DNA of 64,000 bases from Gammaproteobacteria bacterium (GCA_016191285.1 JACPPA010000002.1:62001-126000); one strand, 5' to 3'; counted from the first letter of the stretch, positions 17,416 through 25,339 are shown. Notes: a model not told the origin generated them from the letters alone. Program-made: numbers and translations.

Positions 17416-17666
17416 GCGTCTATCTTGTCACCGGTGCTTCAGGCGTTGTCGGCAGCGCGATAGTTCCCGTGCTCCTGCAACGGCCGGACGCGAAGGTCTA
17501 TATTTTGCTTCGCGCCAAGAAGGGCCAGTCCTTAGACTCACGGTTTGAGGAGCTTAAAAAATTCTGGTGCGAGCATTATTCGGCGCTGTCCTCCGAAATG
17601 CTTTCAACTCGCGTATCGCCCATGAATGGCGAAATTACCGAGCCGGTGCTTGGCCTTAATACTGCG
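17412..17666 (+). pseudogene. 5' fragment of the SDR/thioester-reductase-like gene (duplicate)
   Basis: First 85 codons of the reductase found intact at 18809, nearly identical at the base level (only scattered differences, by eye about 97%). It includes the NAD(P)-binding TGASGVVGSAI. At 17667 it breaks off and joins a fragment of rfbC, so no functional product is expected. The far higher identity here than in the antitoxin fragment just upstream implies recent duplication or gene conversion of this segment. Confidence 0.9.
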
Positions 17667-17819
17667 ACAAGACAATTTGTCGTATTCAGCGTATGGCGTG
17701 CTCCGCGACCTGCATTTCCAAGAGCCGGGCGCGCAAACGAAACTCGTCAGCGTGGTCCATGGCGAAGTTTTCGACGTTGTGGTGGACGTGCGCCGTGGCT
17801 CGCCAACCTTTGGTCGTTG
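17667..17819 (+). pseudogene. Internal fragment of rfbC (duplicate)
   Basis: 153 bases matching rfbC 10441-10593 with about 90% identity by eye, covering [21 protein letters not shown] up to RRGSPTFGR. It lacks both ends of the gene. It abuts the truncated reductase copy on the left. Sequence beyond 17820 (up to the attC site) is not recognised. The fragment shows that illegitimate recombination has moved pieces of the rfb operon into this zone. Confidence 0.9.
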
Positions 17820-17877
17820 TCGCCTTCGCAAAATCGACTTCGCCGGCAGTGGTTCTCTCTGGCCGGACATTGCCGAC

Positions 17878-17965
17878 ACTAAACGCTTCATTCAAAGCGA
17901 CGCCGTTCAGTGCGTTCGGCCGAGTTGGTGCCGGGGGGCGGCGCGCTTCAATTCAAGCGTTAGCG
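17878..17965 (+). other. Integron-type attC recombination site
   Basis: Imperfect inverted repeat with the layout of attC (59-base element). Left: ACTAAAC (near RYYYAAC, one mismatch), then GCTTCATTCAAAGCGACGCCG. Right: GGCGGCGCGCTTCAATTCAA followed by GCGTTAGCG (inverse core GTTAG). Both arms closely resemble those of aadA-type cassette sites (TTCATTCAAGCCGACGCCG ... GCGGCGCGGCTTAATTCAAG CGTTAG). Pairing continues outside the cores (TTGCCGACAC with GAGTGCCAA). About 88 bases, within the usual range. No integrase gene is in the window, so this is an integrase-less attC (CALIN-like) remnant. A TA module follows, as is common in chromosomal cassettes. Confidence 0.68.
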
Positions 17966-18025
17966 AGTGCCAAGTCCACGCGATACACTTAGCGAACACA
18001 CATCATTTAATGGAGAGGAAGCCCA

Positions 18026-18259
18026 ATGACGACGACCCTCGCGGAGGTTGAGGAGAAGGCCCGGGAACTCAGTAAAAGCGACAAGGCGGCGTTGATTCGG
18101 TTGCTGATTGACGAGCTCGACGGTCCGCCGGAAGTCGATATCGAAAGAGCTTGGATCGCTGAGGCGAAAAGGCGACACCAAGAGCTACTCGATGGACGCG
18201 CCAAGGGCATACCTGGCGAGCAAGTTTTTGCAAACGTTCGAGCGCTGCTGGTGAGATGA
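18026..18259 (+). CDS. Addiction-module antitoxin (RelB-like, PF09720 type)
   Basis: 77-residue antitoxin of the 'unstable antitoxin' family: LAEVEEKARELSKSDKAALIRLLIDEL at the beginning and a middle VDIERAWIAEAKRRHQELLDGRAKGIPGEQVFANVRALL, both diagnostic. Strong ribosome site (GGAGAGGAAG) before ATG. Overlaps the toxin start by 4 bases (ATGA). It is expected to bind and inactivate the toxin and repress the pair. Located directly after the attC site, so it could be a captured cassette. Confidence 0.9.
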   Translation: MTTTLAEVEEKARELSKSDKAALIRLLIDELDGPPEVDIERAWIAEAKRRHQELLDGRAKGIPGEQVFANVRALLVR

Positions 18260-18552
18260 GATACGAGTTCCACCCTGAGGCTGAGGTGGACTTGGTCGAA
18301 ACGATCCTCTATTACGAGACGCAAGCACTCGGTCTGGGCGAACGGTTCGCCGACGAAGTTCGGCGCGCAATCGAGCAACTATTAAGGCATCCGAAGACCG
18401 GTGCTCCTGATGCCGAAGGTTTTCGCAAGTGGGTGTTGGACACTTTCCCCTACAACCTCCGCTACACCGAAAGCGAAAACTTGGTGTACATCTTGGTTGT
18501 CGAGAGCCAGCGCCGTCGTCCCGATTATTGGAAGTCCCGAGTTGCTCGCTAG
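18256..18552 (+). CDS. RelE/ParE-superfamily toxin
   Basis: 98-residue small basic toxin. ParE/RelE features: YEFHPEAEVDLVETILYYETQALGLGERFADEVRRAIEQLLRHPKTG, then RKWVLDTFPYNLRYTESENLVYILVVESQRRRPDYWKSR, the last strand with the usual basic residues. Characterised relatives cut ribosome-bound mRNA or poison gyrase; which applies here cannot be told. Translation coupled to the antitoxin. After its stop there is a 110-base stretch without recognised features up to the second antitoxin fragment. Confidence 0.9.
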   Translation: MRYEFHPEAEVDLVETILYYETQALGLGERFADEVRRAIEQLLRHPKTGAPDAEGFRKWVLDTFPYNLRYTESENLVYILVVESQRRRPDYWKSRVAR

Positions 18553-18662
18553 CGCATTCGACCAGACTCCCGGCTGAGTGCGGTGGCACTGCGCGGTTAC
18601 TGCGATCGTTGGCGGAAATACTGGGCAAGCTAACGCGGATCATTTGCTTAGGAGTGCACCAA

Positions 18663-18812
18663 ATGTCAAAACTTGATCGCTACGAGCGAAAAATTTTGAG
18701 CGCCTTCGATACAGGCAAATTCAAATTCGTCGCCACGAGGCGTGAGCTCGAACAGTTGAACGCGGCAACCAGTGCCACAGCGGCCAAAGACCGTCGGGTA
18801 AACAACCGTTGA
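18663..18812 (+). CDS. Truncated CopG/BrnA-type antitoxin fragment, copy 2 (49 aa)
   Basis: MSKLDRYERKILSAFDTG ... KDRRVNNR and stop. Unlike copy 1 it has an ATG and a ribosome site (TTAGGAGTGCACCAA before ATG), so it may be translated. It matches only the N-terminal, toxin-facing half of CopG-type antitoxins; the DNA-binding half is replaced by the reductase gene, whose TTG start overlaps the stop (TTGA). In practice it may serve as a leader that couples translation into the reductase. Whether the peptide itself has a role is unknown. Confidence 0.5.
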   Translation: MSKLDRYERKILSAFDTGKFKFVATRRELEQLNAATSATAAKDRRVNNR

Positions 18813-19930
18813 GCGTCTACCTCGTCACCGGTGCTTCAGGCGTTGTCGGCAGCGCGATAGTTCCCGTGCTCCTGCAACGGCCGGACGCGAAGGTTTATAT
18901 TTTGCTTCGCGCCAAGAAGGGCCAGTCCTTAGACTCACGGTTTGAGGAGCTTAAAAAATTCTGGTGCGAGCATTATTCGGCGCTGTCCTCCGAAATGCTT
19001 TCAACTCGCGTATCGCCGATGAATGGTGAAATTACCGAGTCGCTGCTTGGCCTTAATACTGCGGATCAGGGCGTTCTCACTCAAAGCTGTACAAACATCA
19101 TCCATTGCGCTGCAAGCGTGCGCATGAATCTGCCGTTGGACGAAGCGCGTCAGACGGCGCTCTTCCCGGTGCAAAGCGTCATCGCACTCAGCAAATCCTG
19201 TCGGGCGCTGCGCAAAACCGAATTCATCAGCACCGTGGGCGTTGGGGGGCGGCGTGAGGGCGCTTTGCCGGAACTTTGGATCACCGAGCCGCGAGAATTC
19301 CACAACACGTATGAAGCCTCGAAAGCCGAAGCGGAAGATCTGCTTAGAAATGAGATCGCCGGTGGCTTCTCTGCTACCGTTCATCGTCCGAGCATGGTAG
19401 TCGGGGACTCGAACACCGGCGCCGTGATCCATTTTCAGATCTTTTATTTTATCTGCGATTTCCTATCCGGTCGCCGTACGTTTGGCGTGTATCCCGATAT
19501 CGCGCGCGGCACGTTGGATATCGTGCCGAATGATTATGTTGCGCGAGCTGTGGTGGCGGCGTCGATGGATACCGCCACGATTGGAAAAATATTCCACCTC
19601 TGTTCCGGTCCGCAGGATGCTTTGCGTCTGACGGAGCTGCGCGAAATCGTCCGTGCGAAATTTCGCGCGGCGAAGCGCATGGGTTGGTTGCCAACCTTGG
19701 ACCTAAGCGCCGCCAACTTTACGCGGTTGGTGCGCGCGCTAGCTCGCTTGCTTCCGGAGCGCGAGCGGCGAGCGATCGGTACCTTGCCGGTTTATCTCGA
19801 CTATTTGTCTGGCGTGCAGCAATTTTCGAATGAAATCACGAGCAAGCAACTTAATAGTTACGGGATACTAGCCGTGAATAATCGACAAGTGCTCGATCGG
19901 GTGCTGGATTTTTACTTAAGCGCTGAGTAA
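18809..19930 (+). CDS. SDR / thioester-reductase-like (fatty acyl reductase-like) enzyme
   Basis: Extended SDR related to NAD_binding_4 proteins (fatty acyl-CoA reductases and the R domains of carboxylic acid reductases). Cofactor loop VTGASGVVGSAI at residues 6-17, HCAASVRMNLP, STVGVGG and catalytic YEASKAEAE (Tyr-x3-Lys), then VHRPSMVVGDSNTGA. About 373 residues. Start is TTG at 18809 overlapping the antitoxin fragment; the frame has no better start nearby. Predicted to reduce an activated acyl group to an aldehyde or alcohol, or modify a sugar-lipid; the acyl-ligase at 14.8 kb is the natural upstream partner. A C-terminal ~130 residues without SDR motifs may bind substrate. Confidence 0.75.
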   Translation: MSVYLVTGASGVVGSAIVPVLLQRPDAKVYILLRAKKGQSLDSRFEELKKFWCEHYSALSSEMLSTRVSPMNGEITESLLGLNTADQGVLTQSCTNIIHCAASVRMNLPLDEARQTALFPVQSVIALSKSCRALRKTEFISTVGVGGRREGALPELWITEPREFHNTYEASKAEAEDLLRNEIAGGFSATVHRPSMVVGDSNTGAVIHFQIFYFICDFLSGRRTFGVYPDIARGTLDIVPNDYVARAVVAASMDTATIGKIFHLCSGPQDALRLTELREIVRAKFRAAKRMGWLPTLDLSAANFTRLVRALARLLPERERRAIGTLPVYLDYLSGVQQFSNEITSKQLNSYGILAVNNRQVLDRVLDFYLSAE

Positions 19931-19969
19931 AGGTTACGCGCTTGTTACCAGACCGATCGCGCTCTCCAT

Positions 19970-20175
19970 TCCGTCTCCCCTCGCGGGAGAGGGAGTTGGT
20001 GCATCGTAAATCTTTACCCCTCACCCCAACCCTCTCCCGCAAGGGGAGAGGGTGAAAGAATGCTGCGATTCAACCGAGACGCCTGCCCTGCGAATGACAT
20101 TAACATACGCTTGTACGCCCGCGCGAATTCATCCCCTCTCCCCTCGCGGGAGAGGGCTAGGGTGAGGGGGCAAAT
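19970..20175. repeat. Dispersed inverted repeat, CCCTCTCCC family (three units)
   Basis: Units at about 19976-19994 (CCCCTCGCGGGAGAGGG), 20018-20055 (CCCCTCACCCCAACCCTCTC, GCAAGGGGAGAGGG) and 20128-20170 (CCCCTCTCCCCTCGCGGGAG with GAGGGCTAGGGTGAGGGGG). They fill the gap between the convergent reductase and methyltransferase genes and could act as a bidirectional transcript end. Confidence 0.78.
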
Positions 20176-20207
20176 AGACGCCCTTCGAATTCGAGACGGG
20201 ATCCGGC

Positions 20208-21077
20208 TTACGCAAACGGATCGTTCGCCAACCCACCTAGCGCGAAAAACTTGCGTAAGTCATCCAGATCTTTCTTATAAGTCGTCGGCAGTGCATCCCG
20301 CATCGCGTGAATCCGTGCGCGAAGCGTCGGCGCAAGCGTGCGGTCCGCAGTCTTAATGACAACCAGAAAGGGCACAAGGAAAGTTGTATGAACGTTGATT
20401 CCGCTGAGAACGGTAGCGACCTCGCGTAATTCCCGCACGGTAAATGCCGCGTTTAAAGAGCAGCGGTAGAGATCAGCAAAGCGGTCGTACGGAATCGGCG
20501 CATTGAGACCAACGAAGAAATCAATTGAGCGCGGTGATTTCAAGCGCGCAAAATCTTCGATATATACCGCGCCGTTTGTGCCGATAAGGCTAGCCATGGC
20601 GGAGGTACAGGCCATTAGGTCTGTCGCGGTTTCGAGATTGTGTAAGGTCATGGTTGAAATCACCGCGTCCACTTTGCGCTCGCGCAGCACCGTGGGGCGC
20701 GTGATATCGTCCACCATCCATTCCACATTCGGGATCCCTACACGTTCTGCCGCAGTCTTTGCCCGCGCCAACATCGTGGGTTCGCGATCAATACCTAGGA
20801 ATTGAATCGCCGGATTTAGTTGCGCAACCTGGAGCAGTTGAACGCCAGTGCCACAACCGAAATCCGCGCAGATATTGCTCCCCGCAATGACGACGGAGAT
20901 CCGCGCGCTATGGTAGAGATAGCCGGCGGCGGTACGTCCATCACTCGCACCGCCGTCTTCCATCGCCGCGATAATCCCGTCGACCCCGAGCAGGGCTGCT
21001 GGTGTCGCGCCACGTGGCTGCTGCGATCTTCCGAGTACTTCGCGGGCGAACATCCGCGCCATGCCAAATGCGGACAT
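20208..21077 (-). CDS. Class I SAM-dependent methyltransferase
   Basis: 289 residues. SAM-binding motif I ADFGCGTGVQLLQVA near residue 90, acidic end of strand 2 GIDREPTMLARAK, motif II-like VEWMVDDIT, VDAVISTMTLHNLE. The N-terminal ~75 residues (MARMFAREVLGR, ATPAALLGVDGIIAAM, GYLYHSARIS) are family-specific. It is the last gene of a minus-strand set with the two FtsX-type permeases (36 bases from the second), so it is probably co-transcribed and may act on the exported molecule. Acceptor unknown. No membrane segment. Confidence 0.8.
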   Translation of the reverse strand: MSAFGMARMFAREVLGRSQQPRGATPAALLGVDGIIAAMEDGGASDGRTAAGYLYHSARISVVIAGSNICADFGCGTGVQLLQVAQLNPAIQFLGIDREPTMLARAKTAAERVGIPNVEWMVDDITRPTVLRERKVDAVISTMTLHNLETATDLMACTSAMASLIGTNGAVYIEDFARLKSPRSIDFFVGLNAPIPYDRFADLYRCSLNAAFTVRELREVATVLSGINVHTTFLVPFLVVIKTADRTLAPTLRARIHAMRDALPTTYKKDLDDLRKFFALGGLANDPFA

Positions 21078-21113
21078 CGACCTTGCTCAGTAGGTTAGCG
21101 CGTATGAAGTCAT

Positions 21114-22346
21114 TTAAATATTTTGGCGCAAGGCCTCGACCACGGGTACCCGCGCCGCGCCGCGCGCCGCGAGCAACGAAGAAAGCACGGTGGCAATGAA
21201 GCCGATCAAGAAGGCGACAATCAAAACGCTCGGCACTATCCGAATATACGCCGTGTATCCCGCGTTGGAATTCGGCGGCGGCGGCATGGGGATCCCGATC
21301 GCAGAAATGCCCCAGGCCAAGGCGACGCCAACGGCGACGCCAAGGGTCGCGCCGAATAAGCCCAGCAGACAGTTCTCGAGAATGATCATGCGCGAGATAT
21401 CGGAATCGCGTTTGCCGAGCGCCTTTAACGTGCCGAATTCCCCGACTCTTTCGTAGGCCGTCATATTGACGCTGTTGGCGACGCTGAGCAGCACTACCAG
21501 CAAGATGATCAACTGCAAAACGCCGAGCTCGCTTTTGTACAAGTCGACCGTCTTCGCATAGAAATCATCGAGTTCGAACCAGGTTTTAACTTCGAACGCT
21601 TGTCCGGCCAGCGCCGCTTTAATGCGCGAAGCGACCGCATCGGTCGCCAAGGTGTTTGCAAGTGACACAACTACGGCGTGCGCGCCTTTAGCGGCCAACA
21701 GCTCCTGCGCGTCGGGCAGCGCCAAGCGGACAGCTCGCGCGTCGAAGTCCTTGGAGAAGGTACGGAAGACGCCGACCACTTCAAACTCCAGGCTATTCAA
21801 GCCGCCTTCCGGCGTGTTGGCGAGAACCGTAACAAAGCTCCCGATGGGAAGATTTAAAGACTTGGCGACACCTTCACCTAACAGGATTTTGTTCTGATCT
21901 TTAGCCGTGATTTGCCGACCCTCGATGATGAAGAAGAAGCTCCCAAACTGGGCCGCTTCCTTCGCCGGTTCCACGCCCTCACCGATGATCGGCAGATCAG
22001 TCTTCCCGTTATTCAGCAATCCAAAGAAGGTGACTCGTTGCATCGAGTCCACCACCCCAGGTATCTTCGCGACCGCTGCTTGTACGATATTAGGCGCGTC
22101 GATCAAATATTTGCCCGGCTCCTTGGTCCAATTCGCAAGATAGCCGTCTTTGTAGATTTGAATATGCCCGAGCCGGGAATGGATGGTGGCCTCGCGCAAT
22201 TGGATGAAAACATCCTCGACGAAACCGCCGCTTAAGATTAAGCCGACCACGCCAAACACGATCGAAGCCAGGGTCATCGCGGTTCGCGCTTTTTGACGGA
22301 ACAGGTTTCGTAGCGCGAACTGAAAATCCATCATCTCAAGATGCAT
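21114..22346 (-). CDS. FtsX/MacB-type ABC transporter permease (second of two paralogues)
   Basis: 410 residues with the MacB/LolC/FtsX layout. One N-terminal membrane helix (TAMTLASIVFGVVGLILSGGF), a large periplasmic domain (about residues 45-270), then three C-terminal helices (LQLIILLVVLLSVANSVNMTAYERVGEFGTLKALGK; CLLGLFGATLGVAVGVALAWGIS; VLIVAFLIGFIATVLSSLLAARG). The ERVGEFGTLKALG coupling helix contacts the ATPase. Its beginning (DFQFALRNLFRQKARTAMTL) parallels that of the upstream paralogue. Start ATG 22346 with AAGGA about ten bases upstream; two further ATGs follow within six codons. It lies 17 bases after the first permease. No ATPase lies in this operon; the candidate is at 31.6 kb. 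Confidence 0.88.
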   Translation of the reverse strand: MHLEMMDFQFALRNLFRQKARTAMTLASIVFGVVGLILSGGFVEDVFIQLREATIHSRLGHIQIYKDGYLANWTKEPGKYLIDAPNIVQAAVAKIPGVVDSMQRVTFFGLLNNGKTDLPIIGEGVEPAKEAAQFGSFFFIIEGRQITAKDQNKILLGEGVAKSLNLPIGSFVTVLANTPEGGLNSLEFEVVGVFRTFSKDFDARAVRLALPDAQELLAAKGAHAVVVSLANTLATDAVASRIKAALAGQAFEVKTWFELDDFYAKTVDLYKSELGVLQLIILLVVLLSVANSVNMTAYERVGEFGTLKALGKRDSDISRMIILENCLLGLFGATLGVAVGVALAWGISAIGIPMPPPPNSNAGYTAYIRIVPSVLIVAFLIGFIATVLSSLLAARGAARVPVVEALRQNI

Positions 22347-22363
22347 CGGGCGATTGTCCTTAA

Positions 22364-24040
22364 CTAACGTGCGCGGCGGAGCGCGTCGACGATTTCAAGT
22401 CGCGAGGCCTTCCAGGCCGGATACAAGCTCGCCAACACCGCGGAGATCACGGCGACCACAAACCCGCTCGCCGCGATTTGCCAAGTCACACGGATGGAGG
22501 CGACGAAGCCTGCATCCATCCCGGGCGCCGGTGGCATTGGGATCCCGACAACGGAAATTACTTTCGCCAGACCCACGCCGAGTAGGGTTCCAACCACGCC
22601 ACCCGCGAGGCCGAGGATGAGACCCTCACTCACGAAGAGGCGCATGATTGTGCGGCCGCGAAAGCCCACCGCCATCAAAGTGCCGATCTCGGATGTACGC
22701 TCCATCACGCTCATCACCAGCGTATTCGAGATACTCATGATGATGATGATGGCGATGATGGTGTTGACGAAGGTCGTCTGCGCTGAAAACAGGTCGACTA
22801 CCGCTTTGTAGAATTCCGCGAGATCGAGCCAGCGGACGAGTTGCAGCCCGGATTTTTGTTCGGGCACCATCTTGCGCAGCATGCCGAGCATTTCATCCGT
22901 GTTTTCGGTCTCATCGAGCAGAACCACGAGCTGGTGTGAGCCCTCGGTCCGCAGCAGTCGCCGCGCGAGGCCAATGGGCACCCGCAGCGCGACATCGTCG
23001 AACGCTTTGACCGCCGTGTGAAAGATCCCGCGTACTTGGGCGTCGACCGCGGACACCTTGCCATCTTTATCATTGGTGAGAAGCACCACGCTATCTCCGG
23101 GCTGTGCGCCCAGGATCGACGCCAACCCTTTGCCGAGAATAATGCCGGTAGGCGCCGAATCCGCGAGCGCCTCCCCGGCATGCACGATGACTTCCTTCGA
23201 GACCTGCGATTCGGTTGCCGGCGCGACCCCTTCGCCAAGAAAACTCACCGTAGTTTCACCTTTTGAAATCAGGCCGGAGAAATTGAGCCGCGGGGTCACG
23301 GTCTTGATATGCGGAAGAGCTGCCAGCCGTTTCGTATCGAGTGCGGTATCGCCGATGAGATAGGAATAAGGATCGGCGAGCCCTTTTTCATAAAAGCCCT
23401 TTTTGACGATTTGGAGATGACCGAGATGCGAATGAATGGTGGATTCGCGTTCCGCCCAGACCATCCATTCGGCAAACCCGCCGGCGAGGATTAGGGCGAT
23501 GACGCCAAACCCAATCGCGCCCATCGCGAGCGCGGTGCGCCGGCGGTGGCGCGCTAAATTGCGGAGCGCGAGGCTGAGCGTCTGTCCGAGCAGAGTCCGA
23601 ACTAGGTTGCCAAGGCCAGCCCCACGTTGAGGAGATTCTGATTCAGCGGCGGGTTGCGCCGCATCCACGGGTACAGACGCCGCAGTTTGAGTTTGGCGAA
23701 CAACCGGAAGCGGGGTCGTAGAAGGAGTGGGCTCGGTGGCAATCGATGCCGGCGCCAACGGCGGACGTGTCGCCGCCAGTGCATCCCGATACCAATCCTG
23801 GCGCGCGAGAAAGCTCGCGTCGATAACTGCCGAGTCGCCAAACTCGCGAACCGGGAGTTGTCCGCCTAAGGTTTCCGCTTGGTTCGGTTCAATGTCGTGT
23901 TCGTCTTTAAACGCTGCCAAGGCGTTAAACACGTTCGAGCAATGGGTACACCGCACCATGCCCATCGCGACCCGCAGGTTCTCCGGGTCGGCGCGGAAGA
24001 GGCTGTTACAGGCGGGGCACTGGGTGTACACGCGGGTCAT
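22364..24040 (-). CDS. Zinc-ribbon domain fused to an FtsX/MacB-type ABC permease
   Basis: 558 residues. Residues 1-45 form an MJ0042-type zinc ribbon (C8-x2-C11 ... C31-x2-C34; CPACNSLF and CTHCSNVFNAL), as found at the beginning of DUF3426 proteins. A Pro/Ala-rich linker (about 45-150) follows, then a complete permease: LALRNLARHRRRTALAMGAIGFG with helix 1 near 175, a periplasmic domain, and three C-terminal helices around TSEIGTLMAVGFRG. Such a cytoplasmic zinc ribbon on an exporter permease is unusual. The start is supported because the ribbon begins at once after the ATG. First gene of the minus-strand set. Confidence 0.88.
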   Translation of the reverse strand: MTRVYTQCPACNSLFRADPENLRVAMGMVRCTHCSNVFNALAAFKDEHDIEPNQAETLGGQLPVREFGDSAVIDASFLARQDWYRDALAATRPPLAPASIATEPTPSTTPLPVVRQTQTAASVPVDAAQPAAESESPQRGAGLGNLVRTLLGQTLSLALRNLARHRRRTALAMGAIGFGVIALILAGGFAEWMVWAERESTIHSHLGHLQIVKKGFYEKGLADPYSYLIGDTALDTKRLAALPHIKTVTPRLNFSGLISKGETTVSFLGEGVAPATESQVSKEVIVHAGEALADSAPTGIILGKGLASILGAQPGDSVVLLTNDKDGKVSAVDAQVRGIFHTAVKAFDDVALRVPIGLARRLLRTEGSHQLVVLLDETENTDEMLGMLRKMVPEQKSGLQLVRWLDLAEFYKAVVDLFSAQTTFVNTIIAIIIIMSISNTLVMSVMERTSEIGTLMAVGFRGRTIMRLFVSEGLILGLAGGVVGTLLGVGLAKVISVVGIPMPPAPGMDAGFVASIRVTWQIAASGFVVAVISAVLASLYPAWKASRLEIVDALRRAR

Positions 24041-24059
24041 TCAAATGGCAGTGCACTCC

Positions 24060-24088
24060 ACGCTATCACCGCGATTCGGGGATGACAA
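24060..24088 (-). promoter_or_regulatory. Candidate sigma70 promoter for the permease-methyltransferase genes
   Basis: On the minus strand TTGTCA (24083-24088), a 17-base spacer, then TAGCGT (24060-24065), about 20 bases before the first permease start. The -35 matches 5 of 6 consensus bases but the -10 is poor, so this is only a candidate. Confidence 0.3.
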
Positions 24089-24120
24089 TGCGGGGGCGTT
24101 TGAAAAGTATTTAGGACGCA

Positions 24121-24148
24121 GAAAAGAAAAGGGCGGCCGAGGCCGCCC
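24121..24148 (-). terminator. Rho-independent terminator of the PEP-CTERM protein gene
   Basis: Perfect GC-rich hairpin GGGCGGCC/GGCCGCCC (24131-24148) with, on the minus strand, a following TTTTCTTTTC run (24121-24130). It lies about 35 bases past the stop of the PEP-CTERM gene and separates it from the permease set transcribed in the same direction. Confidence 0.88.
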
Positions 24149-24183
24149 TTGCAGGATAGGTAAACTTATTTGGTATTCCGCGT

Positions 24184-25254
24184 TTAGGCCGGCGTACGGC
24201 GGCGGCTGGCGCCGACCCCAAGCAAACCAAGGCCTAGCAGGGCGAGGGTGCCTGGCTCCGGTATCGCTGCAATTGCTGCTTTAGCTTCCGTGTTGTGGCT
24301 GATTGTGAACGTGTACTTACCTGCAGCGAGCACGAGTTCCGCTTCGAATGCTTTTTTGGCATTGATGATGGAAACGTCACCGTTCGTGAGTAACCCGACG
24401 TTATTAGACATTGAGAAGCCATCTGCGAACTTTTTGCAAGTGCCCGCAGCAACGCAGGTTCCTTCGACGCCAACGAGGAATCCATTATTGGTAATGCCAG
24501 GGGAGTTCGCGGGCACAAACCCGTTAGGCGTCCATTTCAAGATGTCAGTGCTACTACCGACTGCGCGCACCGTCGCAGTCCAACTGTATGAGGCGTTTGC
24601 GTTGGTCCCAGCCTGGCCCAGCGCAGCACGCAGAAAGCCTTCGGCATCAAAGCTGAGCTCGAAATTTTGGGTGGCTAACGCAGTGAAGGTGAAGTCCGTA
24701 ATCAGGTTTTGGTGCGAAAGTGCCGATCCAACAGAATTGAACGAACTCAAATTAACTTGATTGTGTACCGGTACACAATCGCCCATGTTGCCGGGGCCGC
24801 ATATCGAACCGGGTTGAACCGACGGATCGAGCGCATTACCGAACGAGCTTGTTGACGAGCCGGCATAAGAACCCGGGTTGATGGTTCCCGACGGAAGTGT
24901 CGTGTTCGCGATGAAGCCCGGGCCGCCCGCCGTCTTCAACAACGAGAACGGCACGCCGAGACCGACTGCAGTACTGGTCGAATTGGTCACACCATTGAGT
25001 GAGGCCAGTACGTCAGCGTTCGTCACGACGCTATCGAGAATTATTTTACCTGTTGGGTTTGTAATGGGATCAAAAATGTCTAATGGCACACCGCTTTTGC
25101 CTAAGAAGCCATTTCCACTCAGGATCGTGAAATTACTGAGCGCTAGGTAAGCGTCTGCTACTGCGCCGGGCGACGGGATAGCGAGCACGCTGGCCCCGTA
25201 CCCTAAGGTCAGCGCAGCGCCCATTGCCGCAGCTAACTTATTCATTCGAATCAT
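24184..25254 (-). CDS. Secreted PEP-CTERM sorting-domain protein
   Basis: 356 residues from the ATG at 25254 (MIRMNKLAAAMG), which has a good AGGAGAACATC ribosome site; an upstream ATG at 25299 is less likely. Signal peptide with hydrophobic core GAALTLGYGASVLA. Body is a Ser/Thr/Asn/Gly-rich beta-type secreted protein with two Cys pairs (SICGPGNMGDC; TCVAAGTC). C-terminus: a PEP-CTERM tripartite signal in the last 26 residues (IPEPGT, hydrophobic LALLGLGLLGVGA, then SRRR), the recognition sequence for exosortase A. Expected to be cleaved by XrtA (45.5 kb) and released to or held at the surface. Its sigma54 promoter is annotated separately. No known family for the body. It is the only PEP-CTERM substrate in the window. 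Confidence 0.93.
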   Translation of the reverse strand: MIRMNKLAAAMGAALTLGYGASVLAIPSPGAVADAYLALSNFTILSGNGFLGKSGVPLDIFDPITNPTGKIILDSVVTNADVLASLNGVTNSTSTAVGLGVPFSLLKTAGGPGFIANTTLPSGTINPGSYAGSSTSSFGNALDPSVQPGSICGPGNMGDCVPVHNQVNLSSFNSVGSALSHQNLITDFTFTALATQNFELSFDAEGFLRAALGQAGTNANASYSWTATVRAVGSSTDILKWTPNGFVPANSPGITNNGFLVGVEGTCVAAGTCKKFADGFSMSNNVGLLTNGDVSIINAKKAFEAELVLAAGKYTFTISHNTEAKAAIAAIPEPGTLALLGLGLLGVGASRRRTPA

Positions 25255-25323
25255 GATGTTCTCCTTCTGACCAAGTAACTTGTGGATACCCGCCCCCACT
25301 AGGCGGGGACTTGCGGAACATTA

Positions 25324-25339
25324 AGCAGAAACGATGCCA
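25324..25339 (-). promoter_or_regulatory. Sigma54 (-24/-12) promoter of the PEP-CTERM protein gene
   Basis: On the minus strand TGGCATCGTTTCTGCT: TGGCAT (consensus TGGCAC) and CTGCT (consensus TTGCW) with the exact GG-N10-GC spacing required by sigma54. It lies about 70 bases before the ATG. It agrees with the intact GAFTGA loop of PrsR (5.5 kb) and with the known dependence of PEP-CTERM genes on PrsR and RpoN. Confidence 0.78.

Noticed and set aside
18553-18662. A second full attC after the RelBE-like pair
   Set aside because: GCTAACGC occurs near 18630 but no matching arm or opposite core could be found around it.
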